Origin: DATLFA01 sp039934635
GTDB taxonomy: Bacteria; Actinomycetota; Acidimicrobiia; Acidimicrobiales; WLNW01
NCBI GenBank assembly: GCA_039934635.1
Contig: JBDTLT010000128.1
Span: 1-14,603, forward strand
Direction of reading: 5' to 3'
Length of the DNA stretch: 14,603 nt
Below the pieces are notes generated by a model that was not told the DNA's origin, ran no database searches, and saw nothing but the letters and a program-made list of their open reading frames with translations. Positions 1 through 6,770 of the stretch are shown here, piece after piece (position 1 is the stretch's first letter; each line of letters opens with the position of its first letter). The translations under genes and the position numbers were made by a program.

Positions 1-214
1 GCTTCATCCTCGAGTTCGCGCCCCACCGCTCCAGTCTGCCACCTGAATCGAGCGCCTTGCGTCGTCCTCGCGATTGAGACGCATCGGGCGCCGTACATCT
101 GTGGAGGGACGAGGAACTAGCCGCGCGCCAGACGACGGTGACCCCTGCGAGGCGCACGATGGCGTCACGGTTGTTCGCAGATCGCACCAATCGCTTTCAG
201 AGGAGGCATCACCC

Positions 215-907
215 ATGAGCACCATCACCGTCGCACAAACCGCAAGCCTGTTGGACACCGACACCGGGACCGCTCGGCCATCCCCGCTGCGCCGCTTCGT
301 CGGCGTCGTGGCCCACCCGGATAGCTACCGGAACATTGCATTCCTTCTGCTCGGCCTGCCGCTCGGCACCGTTTGGTTTTCGGTCCTCGTCAGTGGCGCG
401 TCGATCGCGGCGAGCATGGTTGTCGTTGCCCTGATCGGCGTTCCGATGTTGCTCGGCCTGTGGTACGTGACTCGTGCGTTTGCCAACTTCGAGCGCGGCG
501 TGGCAAACGCACTGCTGGGGCAACGCCTACCGGTGTCGCCGATGAATTCGCCCCGCGGCAACATCTGGATGCGGCTGCGCTCGATGAGTCACGACAGGGA
601 TCGCTGGCGAGAGCTCGGCTACCTGATGTTGCGGTTCCCGGTCGGCATCGCCACATTCATCGCGGCCGTTACGGCAATCGCGACTCCATTCCTTGTGGCG
701 TATGCACCGATCGTTGTCCGTCACGACGATCAGCCATTCGGCGACTGGGCACTCAGCTCGCGGATGGAAGACGTGGCGTCGAATTCACCATGGTCGTGGC
801 TGCTGGTGCCACTCGGCGTGGTGATGCTGTTCGTTTCGTTCCACTTGATGAACGCGATGGCGCGAGCTTGCGCTCGCTGGGCAACCGCATGGTTGTCCGG
901 CGCGTAG
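215..907 (+). CDS. Stand-alone membrane 'sensor' domain protein
   Basis: The start is ATG 215, chosen because AGGAGG lies at 201-206 with 8-nt spacing. The frame is open further upstream but has no comparable site there. The product is 230 aa. It has four hydrophobic stretches at about residues 41-60, 62-86, 139-168 and 194-213, arranged as two hairpins around a charged cytoplasmic-looking loop (about 87-138, with SPRGNIWMRL and DRDRWREL). This layout, with the ALIGVPMLLG and LMLRFPVGIATF segments, matches the 'putative sensor' domain (Pfam Sensor type) usually found at the N-terminus of actinobacterial histidine kinases. No kinase, HAMP or ATPase part follows, so it is either a free-standing version or a partner of a kinase encoded elsewhere. 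The ligand is unknown. The cupredoxin gene follows 51 nt downstream on the same strand. Family assignment is from memory of the domain; the membrane topology is seen directly. Confidence 0.75.
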   Translation: MSTITVAQTASLLDTDTGTARPSPLRRFVGVVAHPDSYRNIAFLLLGLPLGTVWFSVLVSGASIAASMVVVALIGVPMLLGLWYVTRAFANFERGVANALLGQRLPVSPMNSPRGNIWMRLRSMSHDRDRWRELGYLMLRFPVGIATFIAAVTAIATPFLVAYAPIVVRHDDQPFGDWALSSRMEDVASNSPWSWLLVPLGVVMLFVSFHLMNAMARACARWATAWLSGA

Positions 908-958
908 CAATTCGAAAAGATTGCATCCAGTTGCACACGCTGCGTCGTAGTACTGGTC

Positions 959-1327
959 ATGAGAACGCAAGCGCTGATTCGTATGGGTGCACTGGTGACG
1001 TTCGTCGCACTCGGGGTGAGCTGCGGCGACGACGGCGCAATTTCCAGCGGAAACAGTGCGTCGAGCGCCGGCACTTCCATGACTGCCACCGAGGTCATCA
1101 AGGACGTTCAGTTCGTCAACACGGAGGTTCGAGTCAAAGCGGGTGGACAGGTCGTCTTCGACAACCAGGACACTCAACCTCACACCGCGACTGCAGATGG
1201 TGGTTCGTTCGATACCGACAGCATCGCGGCGGCGACGAAGAAATCAGTGACCTTCGCGACCGCCGGGACATTCACGTTCCATTGCTCGTTTCACCCGTTC
1301 ATGAAGGCAACCGTCGTCGTCGAGTAG
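959..1327 (+). CDS. Cupredoxin (plastocyanin/azurin-like) lipoprotein
   Basis: The product is a 122-aa small secreted blue-copper-type protein. A short positive N-terminus and hydrophobic segment (residues 8-20) lead to Cys22 in an ALGVSC context, a slightly atypical lipobox, followed by an Asp/Ser/Gly-rich linker. Residues 44-122 form one cupredoxin domain. The expected type-1 copper ligands are all present: His75 in TQPHTA, then Cys109, His112 and Met115 in HCSFHPFM. It should be tethered outside the cytoplasmic membrane and carry single electrons; the redox partner is not evident. No strong ribosome site precedes ATG 959, and ATG 983 (residue 9) is a possible alternative that would shorten the signal sequence. 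The two ferritin-like genes follow directly (39-nt gap), so metal or oxidant handling outside the membrane is a reasonable inference. Confidence 0.85.
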   Translation: MRTQALIRMGALVTFVALGVSCGDDGAISSGNSASSAGTSMTATEVIKDVQFVNTEVRVKAGGQVVFDNQDTQPHTATADGGSFDTDSIAAATKKSVTFATAGTFTFHCSFHPFMKATVVVE

Positions 1328-1366
1328 CGCATCGCTATTCGACGATTCAACAATTGGAGGTTGAGC

Positions 1367-2098
1367 GTGGAGATCACGGAAGCAGAACTCAGGGCTATGG
1401 CGAAGAGTGTCGACGAACGACACCGTGACGCGATGCGCACCTTTGGCGACGATGCTCGCGAGGCCCACCGAGGCGTCGCCAGCGCCGGTCGTCGGCGAAT
1501 TCTCGCGGGTGCCGGCATCGGCGGAGTGGCCTTGGCCGTGGGTGCTGCGGTTGGGCCGGCGAGTTGGCTCTCCAGTGCTTCCGCGCAGGGAATCAGCGAC
1601 GAAGACCTCGCGGCGTTCGCGCAATCAGTCGAGTTGGCCGCGGTCGCGGTCTACGGGATGGCGGCCGCGGCGCTCTCGGCGGCGACCAAGCCCGTTGGCG
1701 TGCTGTTCCAGATGCACCACCAACAACACGCAGACGCGTTCGCCGCAGTAGCGAAAACGAAGGCGGTCAAAGGACCCAACCAAAAGCTCGTCACCGCGTT
1801 GACGCCCGCCTTGCAAGCAGTGAAGGACGAGAAGTCGGCTCTCGAGTTGGCGTTCATCCTCGAGAATCAAGCAGCCGAGACATACGCATTCGGTCTCACG
1901 GTGGCCGCGGGCGCGGCGGCCTATGGCGGCATGGCGACGATTCTGCCGATCGAGAGCGAACACGCAGCCGTCCTCGGCGCCGCCCTGGGCAAGTCGCTCG
2001 CCGACATCTTCGTCAACGGTGCATTCGAGAGCACCGCGGTTGGCGACGGCAAGGACGTCAAGAAGGGTCTCGATCCCGCTGTGTTCCCCGTCAGCTGA
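1367..2098 (+). CDS. Tat-exported ferritin-like domain protein (copy 1)
   Basis: GTG 1367 is preferred as start because GGAGG at 1356-1360 is 6 nt upstream; TTG 1361 abuts that site and is unlikely. The product is 243 aa. An unusual charged N-terminal region of about 40 residues precedes a twin-arginine signal (GRRRILAG, residues 41-48), a hydrophobic run and a signal-peptidase-like ASAQ site near residue 74. The mature part is a ferritin-like four-helix domain. Candidate metal ligands are Glu89 on helix 1, His117/His118/His121 (MHHQQH) on helix 2, Glu166 (LENQAAETY) on helix 3 and Glu196...His199 (IESEH) on helix 4. The four-helix order matches bacterial ferritin-like families of the DUF4439/Ferritin_2 kind. 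Iron binding or oxidant protection outside the membrane is inferred; no enzymatic function is proven. It is a paralogue of the next gene, 37 nt away. Confidence 0.8.
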   Translation: MEITEAELRAMAKSVDERHRDAMRTFGDDAREAHRGVASAGRRRILAGAGIGGVALAVGAAVGPASWLSSASAQGISDEDLAAFAQSVELAAVAVYGMAAAALSAATKPVGVLFQMHHQQHADAFAAVAKTKAVKGPNQKLVTALTPALQAVKDEKSALELAFILENQAAETYAFGLTVAAGAAAYGGMATILPIESEHAAVLGAALGKSLADIFVNGAFESTAVGDGKDVKKGLDPAVFPVS

Positions 2099-2135
2099 TC
2101 AGACCCGTCGCCAACACCAATCGAAGGAGCACACA

Positions 2136-2951
2136 ATGACCGAGTTCAACAATGACGAAGTACGACGCGAGTTGCGCAGCATCGACGAAGTTCAGCGCTC
2201 CGTCGATCGATCATGGCGCAGTGTGCTGACGCAACTGTTCGACCCCGCCAGCGGATTCAGTACCGACGAAAAGGCCGGGATACTCGGCGTGCCATCGCGC
2301 CGACAGATGTTGCGCTTCGGCGGACTCACTGTTGCCGGCGCTGCACTGCTTGCGGCGTGTGGTGATGATGGCGGCAGCTCGTCGTCGGCGACCACAAGAG
2401 CGGCGAGTTCGGCGACAACCGGTGCACCCGCGACCACCGTGGGATCTGCATCGATGGATCTCACCCTCGCCAAGACGGCGGCTTCGCTCGAAGCGCTCGC
2501 CGTTGCCACGTACGACACGGCGATCAAGTCGGGTCTGGTCAAGACCGCCGCGATCGGCGATGCCGCGAAGCTGTTCCAAGCCCATCATCAAGCGCATCTC
2601 GACGCACTCAACGCAGTGGTCGCGCAGAGCGGTGCGGCCAAGATCACCACCCCGAATGACGGCGTGAAGAAGGCAATCGTCGACCCGGCGGTGGCGGCCG
2701 CCAAGACCGAAGCCGACATCGTCAATCTTGCGTTCACGCTCGAGGACGCGGCCGCGCAGACCTACGTGTTCGCCGCCACCCAGCTATCCAAGCCGGCATT
2801 GCGTTCGACGATCATGACCATCGGCGGCGTCGAAGCCCGCCACCGTGCACTTCTGGCCGTGATCGCTCAGGGCAAGAAGCCGGCCGACGTGTTTCCTTCG
2901 GGCTTCTTCAAGGCCGACAACCCGCTGCCGGCCGCGGCGCTCATCAGCTAG
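2136..2951 (+). CDS. Tat-exported ferritin-like lipoprotein (copy 2)
   Basis: The start is ATG 2136, with AAGGAG at 2124-2129 and 6-nt spacing. The product is 271 aa. It has the same plan as its neighbour: a charged N-terminal extension of about 53 residues, a twin-arginine motif (SRRQMLR, residues 54-60), a hydrophobic segment and then a good lipobox (LLAAC, Cys75), so it should be a Tat-exported lipoprotein. A Ser/Thr/Ala linker (about 80-106) leads to a four-helix ferritin-like domain with Glu119 (SLEALA), His150/151/154 (AHHQAH), Glu203 (LEDAAAQTY) and Glu233...His236 (VEARH). These positions align one for one with copy 1, so the pair arose by duplication; one copy is lipid-anchored and the other apparently is not. 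Substrate and partner are unknown. A hairpin 35 nt after the stop probably ends the transcript. Confidence 0.83.
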   Translation: MTEFNNDEVRRELRSIDEVQRSVDRSWRSVLTQLFDPASGFSTDEKAGILGVPSRRQMLRFGGLTVAGAALLAACGDDGGSSSSATTRAASSATTGAPATTVGSASMDLTLAKTAASLEALAVATYDTAIKSGLVKTAAIGDAAKLFQAHHQAHLDALNAVVAQSGAAKITTPNDGVKKAIVDPAVAAAKTEADIVNLAFTLEDAAAQTYVFAATQLSKPALRSTIMTIGGVEARHRALLAVIAQGKKPADVFPSGFFKADNPLPAAALIS

Positions 2952-2985
2952 CCCGCCCTCTGCTCCATCCGTTCTCGCAGTCAAT

Positions 2986-3007
2986 CGTGGGCTATATCAA
3001 GCCCACG
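2986..3007. terminator. Perfect 8-bp hairpin after the ferritin-like genes
   Basis: CGTGGGCT (2986-2993) and AGCCCACG (3000-3007) are exact inverted repeats around a 6-nt loop. The hairpin lies between the second ferritin-like gene and the alcohol dehydrogenase. No clear T-run follows, so an intrinsic terminator is likely but not certain. Confidence 0.5.
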
Positions 3008-3069
3008 TCTGACAGCGGGAACGGGGTCATTGCGCGAGGGCGTGCCAGACTTCGAGGATGACTGCGACG

Positions 3070-4101
3070 ATGCCTGCGTATCGGATGTTGGGGTGGGGCG
3101 AGCGCGCCCGCTTCGTCGACGTACCCATTCCGCGGCCTGGTCGCGGTGAGGTGCTGGTGCGGGTCGCCGGTGTCGGGCTGTGCCACAGCGACGTGTACAT
3201 CATGGATGCCCCGCCCGATCGTTTTCCGTTCATGAACCCGCCGTTCACCCTGGGTCACGAAAACGCGGGATGGGTCGACACGCTCGGCGCTGACGTCGAC
3301 GGACTCGTGCCGGGTGACGCGGTGCTCGCTGATTCCCACTTCATTTGCGGGCGCTGCGAGTACTGCATGCGGGGCTTCGACAACTACTGCGTGCGGGGAC
3401 TGGGTCAGGGTCAGGGTGCAGGCACCGATGGCGGTCTGGCGCCCTACATCGTCGTTCCTGCCAATCGGTTGGTGAAGTTGCAGTCGCTCGATCCGCACCT
3501 CGCTGGTCCGTTGGCCGACGCGGGACGCACTTCGTATCACGTGGTCAAGCGCGCGCTGCCCAAGCTGATCCCCGGGTCGACCGCGATCGTGATCGGTGCC
3601 GGGGGCCTGGGCGGTTACGCGGTGCAGTGGTTGGCGCAACTGAGCGCCACTCGCATCATCGCCGTCGACATCGCGCCGCACCGGTTGGCGCTCGTCCGAG
3701 AATTCGGTGCCCACGAGGCGGTGCTGTCCGACTCGAATGTGGTGGCCGCGCTGCTCGGCCTCACCAACGACCGCAAAGCAGAGGTGGTGTTCGACTTCGT
3801 CGGTACCGACGAGACCATCGCGACCGCGCTGAGCGTTGCTCGCCCGATGGGCACGTTCGCGCTCGTTGGCGCGGCGGGTGGTACCGCTTCGATCGCGTGG
3901 GGACGCGTTCCGCTCGAGTGCGAAGTGTTCATCCCGCTCGGTGGTTCGCATCCCGAATTGCACGAGGTCGTTGCGTTGGCCGAGCAAGGGTTCGTGCGCA
4001 GCGAGATCGAAACATTCTCGTTCGACCAAACCGAGATTGCCTACGAACGCGTGCGCACCGGCGACGGGCGCGGACGCGTTGTCGTCTGTCCCGACCGCTG
4101 A
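3070..4101 (+). CDS. Zinc-dependent alcohol dehydrogenase (MDR family, ADH-A-like)
   Basis: The product is a 343-aa medium-chain dehydrogenase oxidising alcohols to ketones or aldehydes with NAD(P). ATG 3070 is preferred: GAGGA (3054-3058) is 11 nt upstream, and MPAYRML aligns with the start of Rhodococcus ruber ADH-A as I remember it. ATG 3058 is an alternative adding four residues, but it overlaps that site. Catalytic zinc ligands are Cys38 (GLCHSD), His63-Glu64 (TLGHE) and Asp150 (LADAGRTSYH). Structural zinc cysteines are Cys93, 96, 99 and 107. The Rossmann motif GAGGLGG is at 176-182, and Asp200 ends strand beta-2, which favours NAD over NADP. The LADAG...YH signature is typical of the secondary-alcohol ADH-A group. 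The aldo/keto reductase follows after 35 nt and is probably co-transcribed. Natural substrate is unknown. Confidence 0.92.
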   Translation: MPAYRMLGWGERARFVDVPIPRPGRGEVLVRVAGVGLCHSDVYIMDAPPDRFPFMNPPFTLGHENAGWVDTLGADVDGLVPGDAVLADSHFICGRCEYCMRGFDNYCVRGLGQGQGAGTDGGLAPYIVVPANRLVKLQSLDPHLAGPLADAGRTSYHVVKRALPKLIPGSTAIVIGAGGLGGYAVQWLAQLSATRIIAVDIAPHRLALVREFGAHEAVLSDSNVVAALLGLTNDRKAEVVFDFVGTDETIATALSVARPMGTFALVGAAGGTASIAWGRVPLECEVFIPLGGSHPELHEVVALAEQGFVRSEIETFSFDQTEIAYERVRTGDGRGRVVVCPDR

Positions 4102-4136
4102 TAGTTAGGTCAACACGATCGAGGGCAGGAGGGAAT

Positions 4137-4967
4137 ATGCCGGCAGCGTCGGGCGCTCAACCGGACCAAGTTCGATTACTCGCAGACGGCCGCGCGATAC
4201 CGACACTCGGTCTCGGCGTCTGGCAGGTGGGCAATGGACGTCACTGTGTCAAGGCCGTTCGGTGGGCCCTCGAGCTCGGCTATCGGCACATCGATACCGC
4301 GCAGGCCTACGGCAACGAGGAGAGCGTGGGACGTGCGCTGAGGGACAGTGGCATACCGCGCGCCGACGTCTTCATCACGACCAAATTCTTTCCGGGCAGC
4401 AGCGACCCGGCGGCCGAAGTGGCATCGAGCTTGAAACGGCTGCGCGTCGACTACGTCGACCTCTACCTCATCCACTGGCCTCAGCGCGGTCCGACTTGGG
4501 CATGGCCCGGCATGGAACGCGCTCATGCGCTCGGTCACGCGCGTTCGATCGGCGTCTCCAACTTCAGTGTCGCGGATTTGAACGAGTTGGCTGCGGTGGC
4601 GAACGTGGCTCCGGTCATCAACCAGGTGCAGATCAGTCCATTCGAGTACCGGCGCTCTCTCATTCGAGAGCACGGCGAGCGTGGCATCGTCACGGAGGCG
4701 TACAGCCCGCTTGGCACCGGCACGCATCTCTCCAACAGCGCCGTCAACCAAATCGCCGCGCGTGTCGGGCGTACCCCGGCACAGGTGCTGCTGCGTTGGT
4801 GCGTTCAACACGAGCTCGTCGTGCTGCCAAAGTCGACGCATCGCAACCGCATTGAAGAGAACGCGCAGATCTTCGACTTCACGCTGTCGGCCGACGACAT
4901 GGCGCAGCTCGACGCGCTCGATCGCACCGGCGGCACCGACCGTGCCCGTGACGACAAGTGGTGGTGA
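4137..4967 (+). CDS. Aldo/keto reductase
   Basis: The product is a 276-aa cytoplasmic NADPH-dependent oxidoreductase of the AKR5/diketogluconate-reductase type, near the usual 270-280 aa. The start is ATG 4137, directly after AGGAGG (4127-4132, 4-nt spacing); the frame remains open far upstream inside the dehydrogenase gene, but that part is non-coding shadow. The AKR catalytic tetrad is complete: Asp53 and Tyr58 (HIDTAQAYGNE), Lys83 (ITTKF) and His113 (LIHWP). Further family marks are GLGVWQV at 25-31, SIGVSNF, VINQVQISPF, the AYSPLG loop and the coenzyme-binding LPKSTHRNRIEEN segment near the C-terminus. It probably reduces an aldehyde or ketone and forms a two-gene unit with the upstream dehydrogenase. 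It converges on the monooxygenase gene 79 nt downstream. Confidence 0.92.
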   Translation: MPAASGAQPDQVRLLADGRAIPTLGLGVWQVGNGRHCVKAVRWALELGYRHIDTAQAYGNEESVGRALRDSGIPRADVFITTKFFPGSSDPAAEVASSLKRLRVDYVDLYLIHWPQRGPTWAWPGMERAHALGHARSIGVSNFSVADLNELAAVANVAPVINQVQISPFEYRRSLIREHGERGIVTEAYSPLGTGTHLSNSAVNQIAARVGRTPAQVLLRWCVQHELVVLPKSTHRNRIEENAQIFDFTLSADDMAQLDALDRTGGTDRARDDKWW

Positions 4968-4983
4968 GCGTCGCGATCAGCGC

Positions 4984-5011
4984 AACGCGCGGAACGGGCG
5001 CAACCCGCGTT
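4984..5011. terminator. Possible bidirectional terminator between convergent genes
   Basis: AACGCG(c)GG at 4984-4992 can pair with CCCGCGTT at 5004-5011 (8 bp with one bulged C, 11-nt loop). It lies in the 79-nt gap between two convergent genes. There is no T-run, so the call is weak. Confidence 0.3.
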
Positions 5012-5046
5012 CAGGGCGACCGAGTGCTCTCGCCGACGACGTATGT

Positions 5047-6675
5047 TCAGCGGAGCGCGAAGCCCGCATACCCGTTGGCGGCGACCTCATTGCAGCGCTC
5101 CATGTAGAGAGGGAGTCCACCGACGTAGGGGAGGAACACGCGCGGCTTGCCCTCGATGTTCTGACCGTTGTACCACGAGTTGCACGATGCCGCGGTGAAC
5201 ATCGTGCCCACGGCGACCTCGTTCACGTGGTCGCACCACGCGTCTTGTGCCTCGATCTCTGCTTCGGCACTCGTAAGGTCGTGTTCGCAGAGGTATTGCA
5301 GGAATTCGGCGATCCAACCCATCTGCAATTCGATCTGCGGGGGATACGTGGCGAGCACGGCCGGACTACCCGGACCGACGAGGACGAAGAGGTTGGGATA
5401 GCCGACCATGCTGACGCCGAGGTAGGTGCGGGGTCCGCCGGCCCAGTCATCTCGAAGCAACCGGCCACCGCGCCCACGCACGTCGATACGCGTCAGCGCG
5501 CCGGTCATCGCGTCGAAACCGGTGGCGAGGACGATCACGTCGAGCTCGACAAAGTCCTTTGTGGTGCGAATGCCGTGGGGTGTGACCTCTTCGATGCTGT
5601 CGACGCGGAGGTCGACGAGAGAGACGTTGTCGCGGTTGAAGGTCTCGAAATAGTTCGTGTCGAGTACCGGCCGCTTGCAGCCGAGCGGGTAGCCGCGCGG
5701 CGACAGTGCATCGGCCATCTGCGGGTTGCGCACCGTGCGACGAATCATCTCGCGAAACAGCTCGACGGCCATCTCGTTGGCATCGAGATCTTTCGCGGTA
5801 TCGGTCCACACGCGGCAGGCGCCAAAGCCAAAGTCTTGCAGCGCGTCTTCTCGTTGCTCGGGCGTGCTCTCGCGGATCTTGCGATCGTCGGTCGCGAACT
5901 GCAGGATCACTGCGCCGGAAGTGCCGGCCGTGCCGCTGAATGACTCTGCTTGTTGGCGGCGCAACTCGCGGTAACGCGCTTTGATCGTCGCCTGCTCTGC
6001 GTCGGTCAGCGGCTTGTTCTGCGACGGCCAGGTGAACGCGGCAGTGCGCTGGAACACGGTGAGGTGCTCGGCGACCTGTGCGAGCTCGGGGATCGCCTGT
6101 ACGCCGGATGAGCCGGTGCCGATGACACCGATGCGCTTGCCCTCGAGCACGACGCCCTCGGCGGGCCACAGGCTCGTCTGCACGATCGTGCCCGCGAAGG
6201 CTTCGATGCCGGGGAAGTTGGGGCGGTTGGGCGCCGACAACCCACCGGTGGCCATGATGCAGAACCGGGCGCGCAGTCGCTCACCGGTTTCGGTCTCGAC
6301 GAGCCAGGTATCGCTGGTCTCGTCGTAGGTCTGCGCGGTCACGCCGTTGCTCAGGCGGATGTCGCGGCGCAGGTCGTAACGATCGGCAATGTGGTTGAGA
6401 TAGCGCTCGATCTCGGGTTGCGAGGCGAAGTGCTCGGTCCACACCCATTCCTGCTCGAGTTCGGGATCGAAACCGAACGAGTACTCGAGGCTCGGGATGT
6501 CGCAGCGAGCGCCGGGATAGCGGTTCCAGAACCAAGTGCCGCCGACCCCGGACCCCTTTTCGAGCACGATCACGCGGAGACCCTGCTCACGGAGGACCTT
6601 CAACGCGTAGAGACCGGCCATGCCGGCGCCGACGACGATCACGTCGGCATCGAGCGATGGAGGACGGGTGACCAT
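5047..6675 (-). CDS. Baeyer-Villiger-type flavin monooxygenase with altered fingerprint
   Basis: The product is a 542-aa FAD/NADPH protein of the cyclohexanone-monooxygenase group, of usual length. Such enzymes insert oxygen next to a ketone carbonyl, giving esters or lactones. Visible parts are the FAD Rossmann GAGMAG (16-21), the conserved TWFWNRYPGARCD (47-59, with Asp59), ATG at 142-144, the NADPH Rossmann GTGSSG (186-191) with Arg210, Arg335 in GCKRPVLD (the equivalent of the catalytic Arg), and ATGFD (384-388). The family fingerprint FxGxxxHxxxW reads FAGTIVQTSLWP at 160-171, so the conserved His is Gln166. The codon is CAG, so this is not a frame artefact. Effects on activity cannot be told from sequence. 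ATG 6675 has no good ribosome site but lies 7 nt after a TAAGAT box, so the transcript may be leaderless. It is divergent from the amidohydrolase gene. Confidence 0.9.
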   Translation of the reverse strand: MVTRPPSLDADVIVVGAGMAGLYALKVLREQGLRVIVLEKGSGVGGTWFWNRYPGARCDIPSLEYSFGFDPELEQEWVWTEHFASQPEIERYLNHIADRYDLRRDIRLSNGVTAQTYDETSDTWLVETETGERLRARFCIMATGGLSAPNRPNFPGIEAFAGTIVQTSLWPAEGVVLEGKRIGVIGTGSSGVQAIPELAQVAEHLTVFQRTAAFTWPSQNKPLTDAEQATIKARYRELRRQQAESFSGTAGTSGAVILQFATDDRKIRESTPEQREDALQDFGFGACRVWTDTAKDLDANEMAVELFREMIRRTVRNPQMADALSPRGYPLGCKRPVLDTNYFETFNRDNVSLVDLRVDSIEEVTPHGIRTTKDFVELDVIVLATGFDAMTGALTRIDVRGRGGRLLRDDWAGGPRTYLGVSMVGYPNLFVLVGPGSPAVLATYPPQIELQMGWIAEFLQYLCEHDLTSAEAEIEAQDAWCDHVNEVAVGTMFTAASCNSWYNGQNIEGKPRVFLPYVGGLPLYMERCNEVAANGYAGFALR

Positions 6676-6682
6676 CCGATCG

Positions 6683-6688
6683 ATCTTA
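6683..6688 (-). promoter_or_regulatory. Candidate -10 box of the monooxygenase gene
   Basis: TAAGAT on the minus strand matches the actinobacterial TAnnnT pattern. It ends 7 nt before the ATG at 6675, which would place transcription start at or next to the start codon. No convincing -35 is seen. Confidence 0.35.
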
Positions 6689-6732
6689 CGACACCGCTAC
6701 TTCCAGACTCCCGCTGTGCCGGTGGGGCTCTC

Positions 6733-6738
6733 TAAGCT
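6733..6738 (+). promoter_or_regulatory. Candidate -10 box of the amidohydrolase gene
   Basis: TAAGCT fits TAnnnT and lies 32 nt before the preferred start at 6771 (17 nt before ATG 6756), inside the divergent intergenic region. No clear -35 is seen. Confidence 0.25.
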
Positions 6739-6770
6739 GCGGGAACGTCCGGAGAATGGGGGCCGCAACA

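Noticed and set aside
1..214. Possible tail of an upstream gene (frame from base 3 to TGA 75-77)
   Set aside because: Only 24 codons are visible and no family can be recognised, so it is not listed as a gene. The rest to 214 holds nothing I can support apart from the ribosome site at 201-206.
2986..3007. Inverted repeat as a transposon end or operator
   Set aside because: A single hairpin with no partner copy, no direct repeats and no transposase; it fits better as a transcript end.
3401..3424. Short direct repeats of GGGTCA in the dehydrogenase gene
   Set aside because: They encode a Gly-Gln-Gly-Gln-Gly loop in frame and are too short and local to be a repeat element.
2992..4029. Long minus-strand open frame (345 codons) opposite the alcohol dehydrogenase
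   Set aside because: Arg/His-rich shadow composition with no recognisable fold; the plus strand encodes a complete ADH.
4681..5943. Long plus-strand open frame (420 codons) over the monooxygenase
   Set aside because: The 5047-6675 minus-strand gene has complete BVMO motifs; the opposite frame is a high-GC shadow with no domain signal.
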